A stretch of DNA of 64,000 bases from Formosa sediminum (GCF_007197735.1 NZ_CP041637.1:1364001-1428000), one strand, 5' to 3'. Counted from the first letter of the stretch, positions 51,710-62,638 are shown. Numbers and translations: made by a program. Notes: generated by a model from the sequence alone, not told the origin.

Positions 51710-53269
51710 ATGGCAAACCAAGATAAAATTAATGACCTCATTGAAAAACGAGCTAAAGCAAGATTAGGAGGTGGTGAAAAACGTATAGAATCACAACATG
51801 CTAAAGGAAAATTGACTGCGCGTGAACGTATTGATATTCTTTTAGACGATGATAGTTTTGAAGAATTTGACATGTTTGTAACGCATAGAACGAAATCTTT
51901 TGGCTTAGATAAGCAAATATACTTGTCGGATGGTGTTATTACAGGACACGGGACTATCGATGGACGAATTGTGTATGTGTTTTCTCAAGATTTTACCGTT
52001 TTTGGGGGATCGCTTTCTGAAACCTATGCATTAAAGATTTGTAAAATTATGGATATGGCTATGAAAATAGGTGTACCAGTAATCGGCCTAAATGATAGTG
52101 GAGGGGCTCGTATTCAAGAAGGTGTAAGATCGCTTGCAGGGTATGCAGAGATTTTTCAGCGTAATATAATGGCTTCGGGAGTTATCCCTCAAATATCTTC
52201 AATTTTAGGTCCTTGTGCCGGTGGTGCTGTATATTCTCCTGCATTAACAGATTTTACTATCATGACAGATCAAACCAGTTATATGTTTGTTACCGGTCCT
52301 AAAGTGGTACAATCTGTAACAGGAGAGCAAGTTACTACAGAGCAACTTGGTGGGGCAAAAATTCATTCTACAAAATCTGGTGTTTCACATTTTTTAGCAG
52401 AAAGCGACGAAGAGAATTTACTGCTTATTAGAAAATTACTAAGCTATTTACCATCAAATAATCTAGAAGAAGCGCCTACCGTTCCTTGTAATGATCCTAT
52501 TGATAGATTAGATGATGCCCTAAATAATATTATTCCAGAAAATGCAAATCAGCCTTACGATATTGTAGATGTAATCTCAATCCTTACAGATAACGGAGAG
52601 TTTACAGAAGTTCATAGAGATTATGCAAGAAATATAGTTGTCGGTTTTGCCCGTTTTAATGGTCGTTCTGTAGGTATAGTTGCTAATCAGCCTAAATATT
52701 ATGCAGGTGTTTTAGATTGCGAAGCATCAAGAAAAGCAGCTCGGTTTGTAAGGTTCTGCGATGCATTTAATATTCCAATAGTCACCTTAGTGGATGTGCC
52801 AGGATTCTTACCAGGAACAGGACAGGAATATGCAGGTATTATTTTACACGGTGCTAAATTGTTGTTTGCTTATGGTGAAGCTACAGTTCCTAAAATCACC
52901 ATTACTTTACGTAAGTCTTATGGAGGAGCACATGATGTAATGAGTTGTAAACAATTACGTGGCGATTTAAATTACGCTTGGCCAACGGCAGAGATTGCAG
53001 TTATGGGTGCTAAAGGAGCTGTTGAAGTTTTAGAAGGCTCTAACATTAGAAAAATTGAAGATGCTAATGAAAAGCTAAATTATATCGAAGAAAAAGAACA
53101 CGAGTATAATACCAAATTTGCTAATCCTTATGTAGCAGCAAAATATGGATTTATAGATGATGTTATTGAGCCTAGAAACACACGGTTTAGAATTGTAAGA
53201 GCCTTAGAGTTGTTAGCAAATAAAAAAGAAGTGAATCCTCCTAAAAAACATTCAAATCTTCCATTATAA
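51710..53269 (+). CDS. Methylmalonyl-CoA decarboxylase alpha / carboxyltransferase subunit
   Basis: A 519-residue acyl-CoA carboxyltransferase. Motifs include [69 protein letters not shown] and [13 protein letters not shown]. The same family serves propionyl-CoA carboxylase and the sodium-pumping methylmalonyl-CoA decarboxylase. No biotin carboxylase subunit is in the operon, while the pump subunits (gamma, biotin carrier, beta) are, so the decarboxylase role is better supported. Confidence 0.9.
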   Translation: MANQDKINDLIEKRAKARLGGGEKRIESQHAKGKLTARERIDILLDDDSFEEFDMFVTHRTKSFGLDKQIYLSDGVITGHGTIDGRIVYVFSQDFTVFGGSLSETYALKICKIMDMAMKIGVPVIGLNDSGGARIQEGVRSLAGYAEIFQRNIMASGVIPQISSILGPCAGGAVYSPALTDFTIMTDQTSYMFVTGPKVVQSVTGEQVTTEQLGGAKIHSTKSGVSHFLAESDEENLLLIRKLLSYLPSNNLEEAPTVPCNDPIDRLDDALNNIIPENANQPYDIVDVISILTDNGEFTEVHRDYARNIVVGFARFNGRSVGIVANQPKYYAGVLDCEASRKAARFVRFCDAFNIPIVTLVDVPGFLPGTGQEYAGIILHGAKLLFAYGEATVPKITITLRKSYGGAHDVMSCKQLRGDLNYAWPTAEIAVMGAKGAVEVLEGSNIRKIEDANEKLNYIEEKEHEYNTKFANPYVAAKYGFIDDVIEPRNTRFRIVRALELLANKKEVNPPKKHSNLPL

Positions 53270-53655
53270 TGACACATTTATTAACTGTATTACAAGCTAA
53301 AGAATCTATTCTAGTAGATCCTATAGAAGAAGGATATATCGTACTGGTAACTGGATTATTAATCGTGTTTACAGGGCTAATTATTTTAACCTTATTTTTT
53401 AAATATGCTCTGCCTTTAATGCTTTACATCTATAAAATAATTTCTAAAGGTCCAGATCGAAAAGTCTCAGATATCTCCCCTGTTGCAGATGAAGATTTCA
53501 CAGGCGAAATAGCAGCTGCCATTTCCGCAGCGGTCCATTTGCATTTAAAAGAACAACACGATCATGAAAATGCGATACTTACCATAAAACAAGCTCGAAA
53601 AATGTACTCGCCTTGGAGTTCAAAAATATATGGCGTGTATAATAATAAGCGGTAG
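53269..53655 (+). CDS. OadG-like gamma subunit of sodium-pump decarboxylase
   Basis: A 128-residue protein with one membrane helix (about residues 23-52, YIVLVTGLLIVFTGLIILTL) and a C-terminal soluble part with GEIAAAISAAVHLHL and YSPWSSKIYG. This matches OadG/MmdD-type subunits, which hold the complex together at the membrane. Start and previous stop share one base, and the biotin carrier gene follows 37 bases later. Confidence 0.82.
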   Translation: MTHLLTVLQAKESILVDPIEEGYIVLVTGLLIVFTGLIILTLFFKYALPLMLYIYKIISKGPDRKVSDISPVADEDFTGEIAAAISAAVHLHLKEQHDHENAILTIKQARKMYSPWSSKIYGVYNNKR

Positions 53656-53692
53656 TTAGAAATTAATTTAGACAAATTAAAGATATCAAAAC

Positions 53693-54121
53693 ATGAAAAA
53701 TTTCACATTCAATATAAATGAAAATAGTTACAGTGTTAGAATTGTTTCTGAAGAAGATAATACCATAAATCTTGAAGTTAACGGTACATCTTATGCTGTT
53801 AAAATGAAGGAAGAGTTAAAAACAGTTAAAACACCTACACTAGTGCGTAGACCTTCTAAAGCTGCTCCAGAACCTGTTAAAATCAAAAATCCAAGTTCAA
53901 GTTCAGGGAGTATTAAAATTACTGCTCCGATTCCTGGTATTATTTTGAGCCTTAATGTAAAAGTAGGAGACACGGTTAATTCTGGCGATTTATTACTGGT
54001 ATTAGAGGCAATGAAAATGGAGAATAATATTACGTCAGATAAATCAGGTGTAGTGTCTGCAATAAACGTTAGTGTTGGACAGCAAGTGTTACAAAGTGAA
54101 GTGATGATAGAATTAGAATAG
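53693..54121 (+). CDS. Biotin carrier subunit of the decarboxylase
   Basis: A 142-residue biotinyl protein. A variable N-terminal part and Pro/Ser-rich linker (about 45-75) lead to the lipoyl/biotinyl domain with the attachment site EAMKMEN, the biotinylated residue being Lys108. It carries CO2 from the carboxyltransferase to the membrane beta subunit. No signal peptide. Confidence 0.93.
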   Translation: MKNFTFNINENSYSVRIVSEEDNTINLEVNGTSYAVKMKEELKTVKTPTLVRRPSKAAPEPVKIKNPSSSSGSIKITAPIPGIILSLNVKVGDTVNSGDLLLVLEAMKMENNITSDKSGVVSAINVSVGQQVLQSEVMIELE

Positions 54122-54182
54122 GCAATAATAGCTGTGTATAATTTTTAAGATTGACATTACGGCCTATTAAAAATATAATAAA

Positions 54183-55499
54183 ATGAAAAAAATAATATTA
54201 ATATTTGGAGTCTTGTCCTTGCTTGTTTTTATTAGACCTGCATTAGGGTTAAGCCTTAATACTGTACCGCAAACAACAACAATAGTAGCTACCCAAGAGA
54301 ATGCACCGGAACGCAGTTTTGTGTCTGAAGCAGTTGGGGGAATCAAACAATTTTATCAATATACGGGTTTCGCAAATGCCGCAGGCGGTAACATAATCAT
54401 GATTATTGTTGGAATTGTATTTATATACCTTGGTATAAAATTCGATTACGAGCCTTTACTTTTAATTCCTATAGGTGCGGGAGTTATTATAGGAAATATT
54501 CCTTTTGTAGCGGGAAATCAAACCGGGATTTATGAAACTGGATCGGTACTTAACTATTTATATTTTGGAGTTGTAAAAGGAATATATCCGCCATTAATTT
54601 TTTTAGGAATTGGAGCAATGACAGATTTTTCATCTCTTATAGCCAATCCTAAATTAATGTTGTTGGGTGGAGCTGCACAAATTGGAGTTTTTGCAACATT
54701 TTTAGGTGCACTGTATTTAGGTTTTAATTTGCCAGAAGCTGGTGCTATTGGAATTATTGGTGGAGCAGATGGCCCAACAGCAATTTTCCTGTCATCTAAA
54801 TTAGCAAACGGGATAAATGTTCTTGCAGATGGTACAACAGTTAAAAATTTAATTGGACCCATTGCTATTGCAGCCTATTCTTATATGGCTTTGGTACCAG
54901 TAATTCAGCCTCCAATTATGAAATTGCTAACTACCAAAAAGGAGCGTTTAATTAGAATGAAACCTCCAAGAGCAGTTTCTCAAAAAGAAAAAATGATTTT
55001 CCCTGTAGTTGCATTGTTATTAACCACGTTTATCTCGCCAAGTGCATTACCATTATTAGGGATGTTATTCTTCGGTAATTTATTAAAAGAATCTGGACGG
55101 ACTGAGCGTTTGGCTGATACAGCCCGAACTAAATTAATAGATATTGTTACCATTTTATTAGGTGTTACAGTTGGAGCTTCTACACAGGCAGACATCTTTA
55201 TCACTTCAGACTCATTATTAATTTTTGGATTAGGAGCAATATCCTTTGTTATTGCAACAATGGGCGGGTTGTTATTTGCTAAGTTCATGAATTTATTCTT
55301 AAAAAATGACGATAAGATTAACCCTTTAATTGGTGCGGCAGGTGTATCTGCAGTTCCAGATAGTGCTAGAGTAGTACATGCAGAGGGTTTAAAAGCAGAT
55401 CCTCAAAATTATTTACTTATGCATGCTATGGCACCTAATGTGGCAGGTGTTATTGGTTCGGCAATTGCGGCAGGTATTATTTTAAGTTTCTTCGGCTAA
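54183..55499 (+). CDS. Sodium-ion-translocating decarboxylase beta subunit (OadB/MmdB family)
   Basis: A 438-residue multi-spanning protein. The first 50 residues look like a signal or extra helix; the core then shows GIIGGADGPTAIFLSSKLA near 194, with the Asp that binds Na+ in characterised OadB, and the C-terminal GVSAVPDSARVVHAEG, YLLMHAMAPNVAGVIGSA. It decarboxylates carboxybiotin and drives sodium export. Its presence is what distinguishes this cluster from an ordinary propionyl-CoA carboxylase operon. Confidence 0.94.
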   Translation: MKKIILIFGVLSLLVFIRPALGLSLNTVPQTTTIVATQENAPERSFVSEAVGGIKQFYQYTGFANAAGGNIIMIIVGIVFIYLGIKFDYEPLLLIPIGAGVIIGNIPFVAGNQTGIYETGSVLNYLYFGVVKGIYPPLIFLGIGAMTDFSSLIANPKLMLLGGAAQIGVFATFLGALYLGFNLPEAGAIGIIGGADGPTAIFLSSKLANGINVLADGTTVKNLIGPIAIAAYSYMALVPVIQPPIMKLLTTKKERLIRMKPPRAVSQKEKMIFPVVALLLTTFISPSALPLLGMLFFGNLLKESGRTERLADTARTKLIDIVTILLGVTVGASTQADIFITSDSLLIFGLGAISFVIATMGGLLFAKFMNLFLKNDDKINPLIGAAGVSAVPDSARVVHAEGLKADPQNYLLMHAMAPNVAGVIGSAIAAGIILSFFG

Positions 55500-55535
55500 A
55501 AAAATATAAGACATGTAAACTAAAACGCTAAGATT

Positions 55536-56822
55536 ATGAATATACCTAATACAATGTCTGCTACAGATGCAGTAAAATTAATTAAATCGGGAGATCGGGT
55601 ATTAATTCAAGGTGGTTCAGCTACACCTCAAGCACTAATTCATGCCATGGTGGCTAGAGCTCCAGAATTAAGAGGTGTAAACATTGTGCATTTACATACA
55701 GAAGGTGCATGTGGTTATGTAGCGCCAGAGTTAAAAGATAGTTTTACTACAAGTGCTTTTTTTATAGGCGGTAATATTAGAAAGATGATTGGTGTTACAG
55801 CCGATTATATTCCTGTGTTTTTAAGCGATATTCCAAGCCTATTTCGTGAAGGTTATATGAATTTAGATGTGGTTTTAGTAAATGTGTCACCTCCAGACAA
55901 ACATGGGTTTTGCTCTTTAGGCGTGTCTGTAGATATTGTGATTTCAGGAATAGAAATGGGTAAAACAATTATTGCTCAAATTAATCCTAAAATGCCAAGA
56001 ACTTTTGGAGATGCTATTGTGCATATTAGTCGATTTGCAGCCTGTGTTGAGGTCGATGAAGATTTGTATGAGATGAAATTTGTAGCGCCTTCAGAAGAAG
56101 AAAAGGCAATTGGTAAAAATGTAGCAGGAATCATAGAAGATGGTGCAACATTACAAATGGGAATTGGCGGTATTCCTAATGCGGTTTTAACCTATTTAAC
56201 CAATCATAAAAATTTAGGAGTACATACAGAAATGTTCTCTGAGGGGATTATTGATTTAGTCGAAAAAGGTATTGTAAATGGAGCTCAAAAAAAAGTGAAT
56301 CCTTATAAAATTGTTTCTGGATTTGCTATGGGTACACGTCGTTTGTACGATTTTATGGACGATAATCCCGATATAGAAATGCTAGATATTGGGTATGTTA
56401 ATGATACCGCTGTAATACGTAAGAACCCAAAAGTTACGGCCATAAATTCAGCCGTAGAAATAGATATTACAGGACAAGTATGTGCAGATTCTATAGGAAC
56501 AAGAATGATATCTGGAGTAGGTGGACAAATGGATTTTATGCGTGGTGCAGCTTTGTCGGAAGGCGGAAAGCCAATAATAGCTTTAAACTCTAGAACCTTA
56601 AAAGGAGTTTCTAAAATAGTGCCAACCTTGCGCACAGGTGCCGGAGTGGTCACTACAAGAGCACATGCTAGATATGTTGTTACAGAATATGGTGTAGCCG
56701 AATTTTTTGGTAAAACCTTAAAAGCGCGTGCTATGGCTTTAAGAGATATAGCTCATCCCGAGTATAGAGAAATATTAGATAAAGCTATTTTTGAACGTTT
56801 TGGAAGTAGTATTATGGTTTAA
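55536..56822 (+). CDS. Acetyl-CoA hydrolase/CoA-transferase (propionate/succinate type)
   Basis: A 428-residue CoA-transferase of the acetyl-CoA hydrolase/transferase family: IQGGSATPQALIHAMVARA, NVSPPDKHGFCSLGVSVD, LQMGIGGIPNAVLTYL, VHTEMFSEGIIDL and a C-terminal TEYGVAEFFGKTLKARA. Such enzymes move CoA between acetate, propionate, butyrate or succinate. Its place between the pump subunits and the mutase suggests the propionyl-CoA:succinate exchange that closes the propionate cycle. Confidence 0.88.
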   Translation: MNIPNTMSATDAVKLIKSGDRVLIQGGSATPQALIHAMVARAPELRGVNIVHLHTEGACGYVAPELKDSFTTSAFFIGGNIRKMIGVTADYIPVFLSDIPSLFREGYMNLDVVLVNVSPPDKHGFCSLGVSVDIVISGIEMGKTIIAQINPKMPRTFGDAIVHISRFAACVEVDEDLYEMKFVAPSEEEKAIGKNVAGIIEDGATLQMGIGGIPNAVLTYLTNHKNLGVHTEMFSEGIIDLVEKGIVNGAQKKVNPYKIVSGFAMGTRRLYDFMDDNPDIEMLDIGYVNDTAVIRKNPKVTAINSAVEIDITGQVCADSIGTRMISGVGGQMDFMRGAALSEGGKPIIALNSRTLKGVSKIVPTLRTGAGVVTTRAHARYVVTEYGVAEFFGKTLKARAMALRDIAHPEYREILDKAIFERFGSSIMV

Positions 56823-56843
56823 TCACACTAAAATATAAATAGT

Positions 56844-58658
56844 ATGACTACTAAAAATAACACACTTTTTTCTGAATTTGGTCCCGTAACAAAAGAGGCT
56901 TGGTTAGAAAAAGTAAATATAGATTTAAAAGGTGCAGACTTTAATAAAAAACTAGTTTGGAGACATTTAACAGGTATAGATATTCAGCCTTTATATACAC
57001 CAGAAGATTCTATAAAGTTTTTAAAAAACACAGGCAATAACTCCAAAACCTTAGTCAATTTTAGAACTGTTAAGGGAACTAATGCTATTGAAAGTAATGC
57101 TTTAGCATTAAAAGCTATTACAGAAGGCATAAATGGATTAGTATTTCACATACAAGATAAAACAGACGTGTCAACCTTATTGCAAGGTATAGATTTAAAC
57201 GACATAACAGTAGCTTTTGTGTTTGCTGATAACGAGTTAGAATTTGTTATAGATTTCTTTGACTATGCCGAACAACATGTTTCAGATTGCAAGCAGTTAA
57301 AAGGGTATTTAGATCTTGGAATGATTTCTAATTATGTAACCACAGGAGTTATAGACGTTACGGTATTTAAAACTTTAGCTAAAATACTCGATTTAGGATC
57401 TGATTTTGATAATTTTAAAACAGTAAGTATTTCTGGAACACCATTCTTAGATGCAGGCGCTAATCAGGCTCAAGAACTTGCCTATACATTAAATGCTATT
57501 GTATATATTACAGAACAATTAGAAGACTATGGTATTATAGCTGAAACTGTATTTAATGCATTACACATTCAGTTAGCTACTGGATCTGAGTATTTTGTAG
57601 AAATGGCTAAATTCAGAGCCTTAAATAGTTTGGTTTATAGTATAGCCAATACTTATGGGGTTTCTGAATTTAATTTTTTACTTACTGCAAAAACATCAAT
57701 TTGGACCAAATCTGTTACCGATGCACATACCAATATGCTTCGAGCAACCACAGAAGCCATGTCGGCTATTTTAGGAAATGTAGATGGTGTTTTAGTCGAT
57801 GCATTTGATAAAGAATTTAATACGCCTTCAGAGTTTTCAAATCGAATTTCAGGAAATATTACTACCATTTTAAAAGAAGAATCTTACTTCGGGAAAGTAG
57901 CAAATCCAGTAGATGGATCTTATTATGTAGAAGATTTAACGACACAAGTAGCCACTAAAGCTTTAGAGTTATTTAAAGCTATTGAAGTAAATGGCGGGTT
58001 CTTTATAGCTTTTGAGAAAGGCATCATTCAAGCAGCTATTGCAGAAGTCCGTCAGGAAAAAATAAAATTAATCAGTCAAAGACGTTTGTTAATGGTTGGG
58101 GTAAATAAGTATCCTAATCTTATGGAGCATTTAAATGCAGAGGTTTTATTTGAAGGGGCAGAATTTAATTCAAAAGTGTTAACACCAAGACGTGCCTCTT
58201 TAGAAATTGAGGCGTTGCGTAAAGTGTCTGAAGATATTGCTGTAAAGGCTGGAAAGCGCCCTATCGTAGAGCTTACTAGTTTTGGAAATTTAACGATGCG
58301 AAAAGCAAGAGCCTCATTTGCATATGATTTTATTGGTGTAAGCGGATTTGAAGTGTGGCAGGAGAAAAGTTATGACAGTGTAGAGCAAGCTGCAGAAGCA
58401 AGTGCAAAATCAGACTCAAATGTGGTTGTAATATGTAGTTCAGATCCGGATTACGAGCAGCATGCTTTGGCATTTGTTACAGCTTTTAGAGCCATAAACA
58501 AAAACAAAGTATTACTACTTGCAGGACACCCTGTTTCAATTTTAGAAAATTTAATGCAAGCAGGTTTAGATGATTGTATTCATATAAAATCGGATATTAT
58601 TAGTACAATTTCAGGCATTCAGCATAAAATTCAGAAACAAATTAAAGAAACGGTGTAG
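56844..58658 (+). CDS. mutA: Methylmalonyl-CoA mutase small (beta) subunit
   Basis: A 604-residue mutase-family protein with a barrel of the mutase type and a C-terminal B12-fold remnant. In the C-terminal domain the DxHxxG cobalamin-ligand motif is missing (the region reads SNVVVICSSDPDYEQ), as in known small subunits that do not bind B12. It pairs with the large subunit encoded 46 bases downstream. Confidence 0.9.
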   Translation: MTTKNNTLFSEFGPVTKEAWLEKVNIDLKGADFNKKLVWRHLTGIDIQPLYTPEDSIKFLKNTGNNSKTLVNFRTVKGTNAIESNALALKAITEGINGLVFHIQDKTDVSTLLQGIDLNDITVAFVFADNELEFVIDFFDYAEQHVSDCKQLKGYLDLGMISNYVTTGVIDVTVFKTLAKILDLGSDFDNFKTVSISGTPFLDAGANQAQELAYTLNAIVYITEQLEDYGIIAETVFNALHIQLATGSEYFVEMAKFRALNSLVYSIANTYGVSEFNFLLTAKTSIWTKSVTDAHTNMLRATTEAMSAILGNVDGVLVDAFDKEFNTPSEFSNRISGNITTILKEESYFGKVANPVDGSYYVEDLTTQVATKALELFKAIEVNGGFFIAFEKGIIQAAIAEVRQEKIKLISQRRLLMVGVNKYPNLMEHLNAEVLFEGAEFNSKVLTPRRASLEIEALRKVSEDIAVKAGKRPIVELTSFGNLTMRKARASFAYDFIGVSGFEVWQEKSYDSVEQAAEASAKSDSNVVVICSSDPDYEQHALAFVTAFRAINKNKVLLLAGHPVSILENLMQAGLDDCIHIKSDIISTISGIQHKIQKQIKETV

Positions 58659-58704
58659 CATTTATAACTATCAGGTTACCATTGTTTAACAAAAAAAGAA
58701 ACAT

Positions 58705-60843
58705 ATGAAACCAAATTTTTCAAATATAACATTAGACACTGTATCTAAACAGGATACCGTATCTTCAGATCATAAAACCCTTTGGAATACTCCAGAAGGT
58801 ATTCCGGTGAAAACACATTTCTCTAAAGCAGATATTGCAGATGCAGAACACTTAAATTTTGTTTCTGGATTACCACCATTTACAAGAGGTCCGTATAGTG
58901 CGATGTATGCGTTGCGCCCTTGGACCATTCGTCAGTACGCCGGATTTTCTACTGCCGAAGAATCAAATGCTTTTTATAGACGAAATTTAGCAGCAGGGCA
59001 AAAAGGATTGTCTGTGGCTTTCGATTTAGCCACGCACCGCGGATACGATTCAGACCACCCAAGAGTAACGGGCGATGTGGGTAAAGCTGGTGTAGCAATC
59101 GATTCTATTTTAGATATGGAAATTTTATTTGACCAAATTCCATTAGATAAAATGTCGGTGTCTATGACGATGAACGGCGCTGTATTACCAATTATGGCAT
59201 TTTACATCGCTGCGGCTAAAAAGCAAGGTGTGGCTTTAGAGCAGTTAAGCGGAACCATACAAAACGACATCTTAAAAGAGTTTATGGTGCGTAATACTTA
59301 TATCTATCCGCCTTTACCTTCTATGCGTATTATTGGAGATATTTTTGAATACACCACAAAGTATATGCCTAAATTTAATTCCATTTCTATAAGTGGTTAT
59401 CATATGCAGGAAGCTGGCGCAACTGCCGATATTGAATTGGCTTATACGCTAGCCGATGGTATGGAATACATACGAACAGGTTTGAAATCAGGTTTAAAAA
59501 TAGATGAATTTGCACCGCGATTATCTTTTTTCTGGGCTGTTGGAATGAATCATTTTATGGAAATTGCTAAAATGCGTGCGGCACGTATGCTTTGGGCAAA
59601 AATTATAAAGCAATTTAATCCTCAGAACCCAAAATCTATGGCGTTACGTACCCATAGCCAGACATCGGGTTGGAGTTTAAGTGAACAAGATCCTTTTAAT
59701 AATGTGGCAAGAACCTGTATAGAAGCTATGGCGGCAGGTTTAGGCGGTACGCAATCTTTACATACTAATGCCTTAGACGAGGCCATTGCATTACCAACAG
59801 ATTTTTCAGCCAGAATAGCACGTAATACTCAGATTTATATTCAAGATGAAACCCAAATGACTAAGGCAGTCGATCCTTGGGCAGGGTCTTATTATGTCGA
59901 ATATCTTACAAAAGAGATTGCTAAGAAAGCTTGGAAGTTAATCGAAGAAGTTGAGGAATTAGGAGGTATGGCAAAAGCGATAGAAACCGGAGTGCCTAAA
60001 ATGCGTATTGAAGAAGCTTCGGCACGAAAACAGGCGCGTTTAGATTCTGGTCAAGATATTTTAGTGGGTGTCAATAAATTTCAAACCGATGAAAAATCGA
60101 CTATCGATATTTTAGAAGTAGATAATACAGTAGTAAGAGATTCTCAAATTGCACGTTTAAAGAAACTCAAAGAAAATAGAGATCAAGCTGTTGTTGATGC
60201 TAAAATAAAAGCTTTAACAGATTGTGCAGCTTCTGGCAAAGGGAATTTATTAGAATTGGCTGTAGAAGCTGCAGAAAATTTTGCAACTCTTGGTGAAATT
60301 TCTGATGCTTTAGAAGTGCATTTTGGAAGACATAAAGCCGATACAAAACTTATTAGTGGCGTGTATAGTAAAGAAGTGAGTGACGATAGTACCTTTGCAA
60401 AAGCTTTAAAATTAGCCGATGTGTTTGCTGAGGTTGAAGGCCGTCGTCCGCGTGTTATGATTGCTAAAATGGGGCAAGACGGACATGATAGAGGGGCAAA
60501 GGTTGTCGCTTCTAGTTTTGCCGATTTAGGGTTTGATGTCGATATGGGACCACTGTTTCAAACGCCGGAAGAAGTGGCAAAACAAGCCATAGAAAACGAT
60601 GTGCATTTTGTAGGAGCATCTAGTTTGGCTGCAGGACATAAAACGTTAATTCCGCAGTTAATAGATGAACTTGCTAAATTAGGCCGTCCAGATATTATGG
60701 TGTTTGCGGGTGGTGTAATTCCGGAGCAAGATTATGACTTTTTATTAGAGCATAAGGTGGCTGCTATTTTTGGCCCTGGTACTGTGATTTCAAAATCGGC
60801 AATCACAATTTTAGAAAAATATTTAGAACACGAAGAAGTTTAG
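58705..60843 (+). CDS. mutB: Methylmalonyl-CoA mutase large (alpha) subunit
   Basis: A 712-residue catalytic subunit. The substrate barrel has [31 protein letters not shown] and [11 protein letters not shown]; the C-terminal cobalamin domain has [12 protein letters not shown] with the cobalt-ligand His594, then ASSLAAGHK and [11 protein letters not shown]. It interconverts (R)-methylmalonyl-CoA and succinyl-CoA with adenosylcobalamin. Last gene of the operon, followed by a terminator. Confidence 0.96.
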   Translation: MKPNFSNITLDTVSKQDTVSSDHKTLWNTPEGIPVKTHFSKADIADAEHLNFVSGLPPFTRGPYSAMYALRPWTIRQYAGFSTAEESNAFYRRNLAAGQKGLSVAFDLATHRGYDSDHPRVTGDVGKAGVAIDSILDMEILFDQIPLDKMSVSMTMNGAVLPIMAFYIAAAKKQGVALEQLSGTIQNDILKEFMVRNTYIYPPLPSMRIIGDIFEYTTKYMPKFNSISISGYHMQEAGATADIELAYTLADGMEYIRTGLKSGLKIDEFAPRLSFFWAVGMNHFMEIAKMRAARMLWAKIIKQFNPQNPKSMALRTHSQTSGWSLSEQDPFNNVARTCIEAMAAGLGGTQSLHTNALDEAIALPTDFSARIARNTQIYIQDETQMTKAVDPWAGSYYVEYLTKEIAKKAWKLIEEVEELGGMAKAIETGVPKMRIEEASARKQARLDSGQDILVGVNKFQTDEKSTIDILEVDNTVVRDSQIARLKKLKENRDQAVVDAKIKALTDCAASGKGNLLELAVEAAENFATLGEISDALEVHFGRHKADTKLISGVYSKEVSDDSTFAKALKLADVFAEVEGRRPRVMIAKMGQDGHDRGAKVVASSFADLGFDVDMGPLFQTPEEVAKQAIENDVHFVGASSLAAGHKTLIPQLIDELAKLGRPDIMVFAGGVIPEQDYDFLLEHKVAAIFGPGTVISKSAITILEKYLEHEEV

Positions 60844-60868
60844 TAGTAGTATTTTATTTTTTTTGCAC

Positions 60869-60909
60869 AAAACCCCAATGCTGATGTGCGTCAGTGGTGG
60901 GGTTTTTTT
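60869..60909 (+). terminator. Intrinsic terminator after mutB
   Basis: AAAACCCCA (60869-60877) pairs with TGGGGTTTT (60898-60906) with a further CTGA/TCAG stem inside, followed by TTT. It closes the methylmalonyl-CoA operon and could also stop minus-strand transcription. Confidence 0.8.
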
Positions 60910-60939
60910 AATTAGATTGGATGGTATTTAAATGTTTTA

Positions 60940-61560
60940 TTATTTCATTTTGTCAAACAGAAATTTTAGCTCCTTTTCGTTATCAACGACTTCTCCAATT
61001 AAATTTAATATATCAGCCATTTTTTCTTTGATATTTAACTCAAGTGTCACTTCTGGGAATGCATCTCTTATGTTTAAGCAAATAAAATAAATTATACCTG
61101 AAAGTAAGTTTTTTTCAGATAATGTATTTGGTATTTTATACTCATGCATTGCAGTTTCGTTAGAGAAAAAGGATTTTTTTTTAATTCTATAATTATGGGC
61201 AATGAGTTGATTTCTAAAATTATATAAATCTTTCCATTTGTTAATTCTTTTTATGCCTGCTTTGTTTTTTTGTCGTACTATTGAAATGGTTTCACAATTA
61301 CTGTTTTTTAAGTATGATATATTGAAAAAATCATTGTATTCTTCTAAAAAGGAACAGAAAAGAAGTATTGAATAATTAGCTAATATTCCACTTGTTGATA
61401 ATTTTAGATTCAAATTTTTATCGAAATAATTCTCTATTTTAATTCCTTCAAGAATTTGTTGATTATTATTTATTTCATTTAAGCTTTCTACTGTAAGATT
61501 TATTTGTGATTGAAGTTGAAAAAGTGTTTTAATAACTTCCTTAAGTTTTTCATCTTTCAT
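60940..61560 (-). CDS. HEPN-like orphan protein of unknown function
   Basis: A 206-residue, mostly helical protein with no signal peptide. The centre holds NFRNQLIAHNYR, where Arg116 and His122 fit the R-x(4-6)-H motif of HEPN ribonuclease-type domains and of the AbiU2-like group; the flanks are long amphipathic helices. The gene is visibly more AT-rich than its neighbours and sits alone between mutB and meaB, genes that are often adjacent, so it may be a later insertion. No partner nucleotidyltransferase or antitoxin gene is beside it. The HEPN call rests on one motif and helical character only. Confidence 0.55.
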   Translation of the reverse strand: MKDEKLKEVIKTLFQLQSQINLTVESLNEINNNQQILEGIKIENYFDKNLNLKLSTSGILANYSILLFCSFLEEYNDFFNISYLKNSNCETISIVRQKNKAGIKRINKWKDLYNFRNQLIAHNYRIKKKSFFSNETAMHEYKIPNTLSEKNLLSGIIYFICLNIRDAFPEVTLELNIKEKMADILNLIGEVVDNEKELKFLFDKMK

Positions 61561-61617
61561 AACATTATTATCTGCCTATACCTCTTTCGAATCAACTAAT
61601 ATTGATTACTTAAAAAT

Positions 61618-62622
61618 TTATATATTTTTCTTGAAAGAATCTATAATCTGTTGTGCCGCTTTTACGGGAGAGACTTTTGATGTTATAACCTCACTTTCTA
61701 GCGTAGAAAGTTTACTTTTTATATGAGGCGCACCATAAAATAGATGCTTTAATTCTTCGTTGATATTGTTATACATCCATTTTATTTTTTGATGATTTCT
61801 ATTCTCGTCAAAATAGCCATTTGTTTCTACAAGGGTTTTGTATTTTAAGATGTGTTCCCAAACAGTATCTATTCCAGTGTTTTTTATTGAAGACGCTTTA
61901 GTAACGACTGGCGTCCATCCAGAATCTGCTTGTGGGAATATATGTAACGCATTTTGATATTGTAAGCGTGCCATTTCACTTTTCTTAATATTGTCACCAT
62001 CGGCTTTATTAATAACTACCATATCTGCCATTTCCATGATTCCTTTTTTTATCCCTTGTAGTTCGTCTCCAGCGCCAGCAAGCATTAAAAGCAGAAAGAA
62101 ATCTGTCATGCCATGAACAGCAGTTTCCGATTGTCCGACCCCTACGGTTTCTACTAAAATAATATTGTAACCAGAGGCTTCACAAAGTAACATGCTTTCT
62201 CCGGTTTTATTTGCTACACCACCGAGGGTGTCTCCAGAGGCAGAGGGGCGAATGTAGGCATTCTCGTTATGGATTAATTCTTCCATCCTTGTTTTGTCTC
62301 CTAGGATACTGCCTTTAGAACGTTGACTACTGGGGTCTATAGATAATATAGCAACTTTGTAATTTAAAGATGTGAGGTATTTGCCAAAGGCTTCTATAAA
62401 TGTACTTTTTCCCACGCCAGGGACACCGGTTATACCAATACGAATGGATTTTCCTGAATGTGGTAAAATGGCCTGAATAATTTCTTTAGCGAGTATTTTA
62501 TCGCTTTCTAAGTTGCTTTCTATTAAGGTGATTGCACGAGATAAAATTACTCTGCTGCCTTGTAAAATACCGTCAATATATTCTTGAGCTGTTAAACGGT
62601 TTTTGGGTTTATAGACCTTCAT
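61618..62622 (-). CDS. meaB: MeaB/ArgK family methylmalonyl-CoA mutase GTPase chaperone
   Basis: A 334-residue G3E-type GTPase. P-loop GITGVPGVGKSTFIEAFG, a switch segment with SIDPSSQRSKGSILGDKTRM, VETVGVGQSE, and the guanine motif VVINKADGDN are all present. MeaB loads and protects the B12 cofactor of methylmalonyl-CoA mutase. It is on the opposite strand from mutAB and has its own upstream region, so it is likely transcribed separately. Confidence 0.95.
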   Translation of the reverse strand: MKVYKPKNRLTAQEYIDGILQGSRVILSRAITLIESNLESDKILAKEIIQAILPHSGKSIRIGITGVPGVGKSTFIEAFGKYLTSLNYKVAILSIDPSSQRSKGSILGDKTRMEELIHNENAYIRPSASGDTLGGVANKTGESMLLCEASGYNIILVETVGVGQSETAVHGMTDFFLLLMLAGAGDELQGIKKGIMEMADMVVINKADGDNIKKSEMARLQYQNALHIFPQADSGWTPVVTKASSIKNTGIDTVWEHILKYKTLVETNGYFDENRNHQKIKWMYNNINEELKHLFYGAPHIKSKLSTLESEVITSKVSPVKAAQQIIDSFKKNI

Positions 62623-62638
62623 GTTGTCGCTGTAAATT

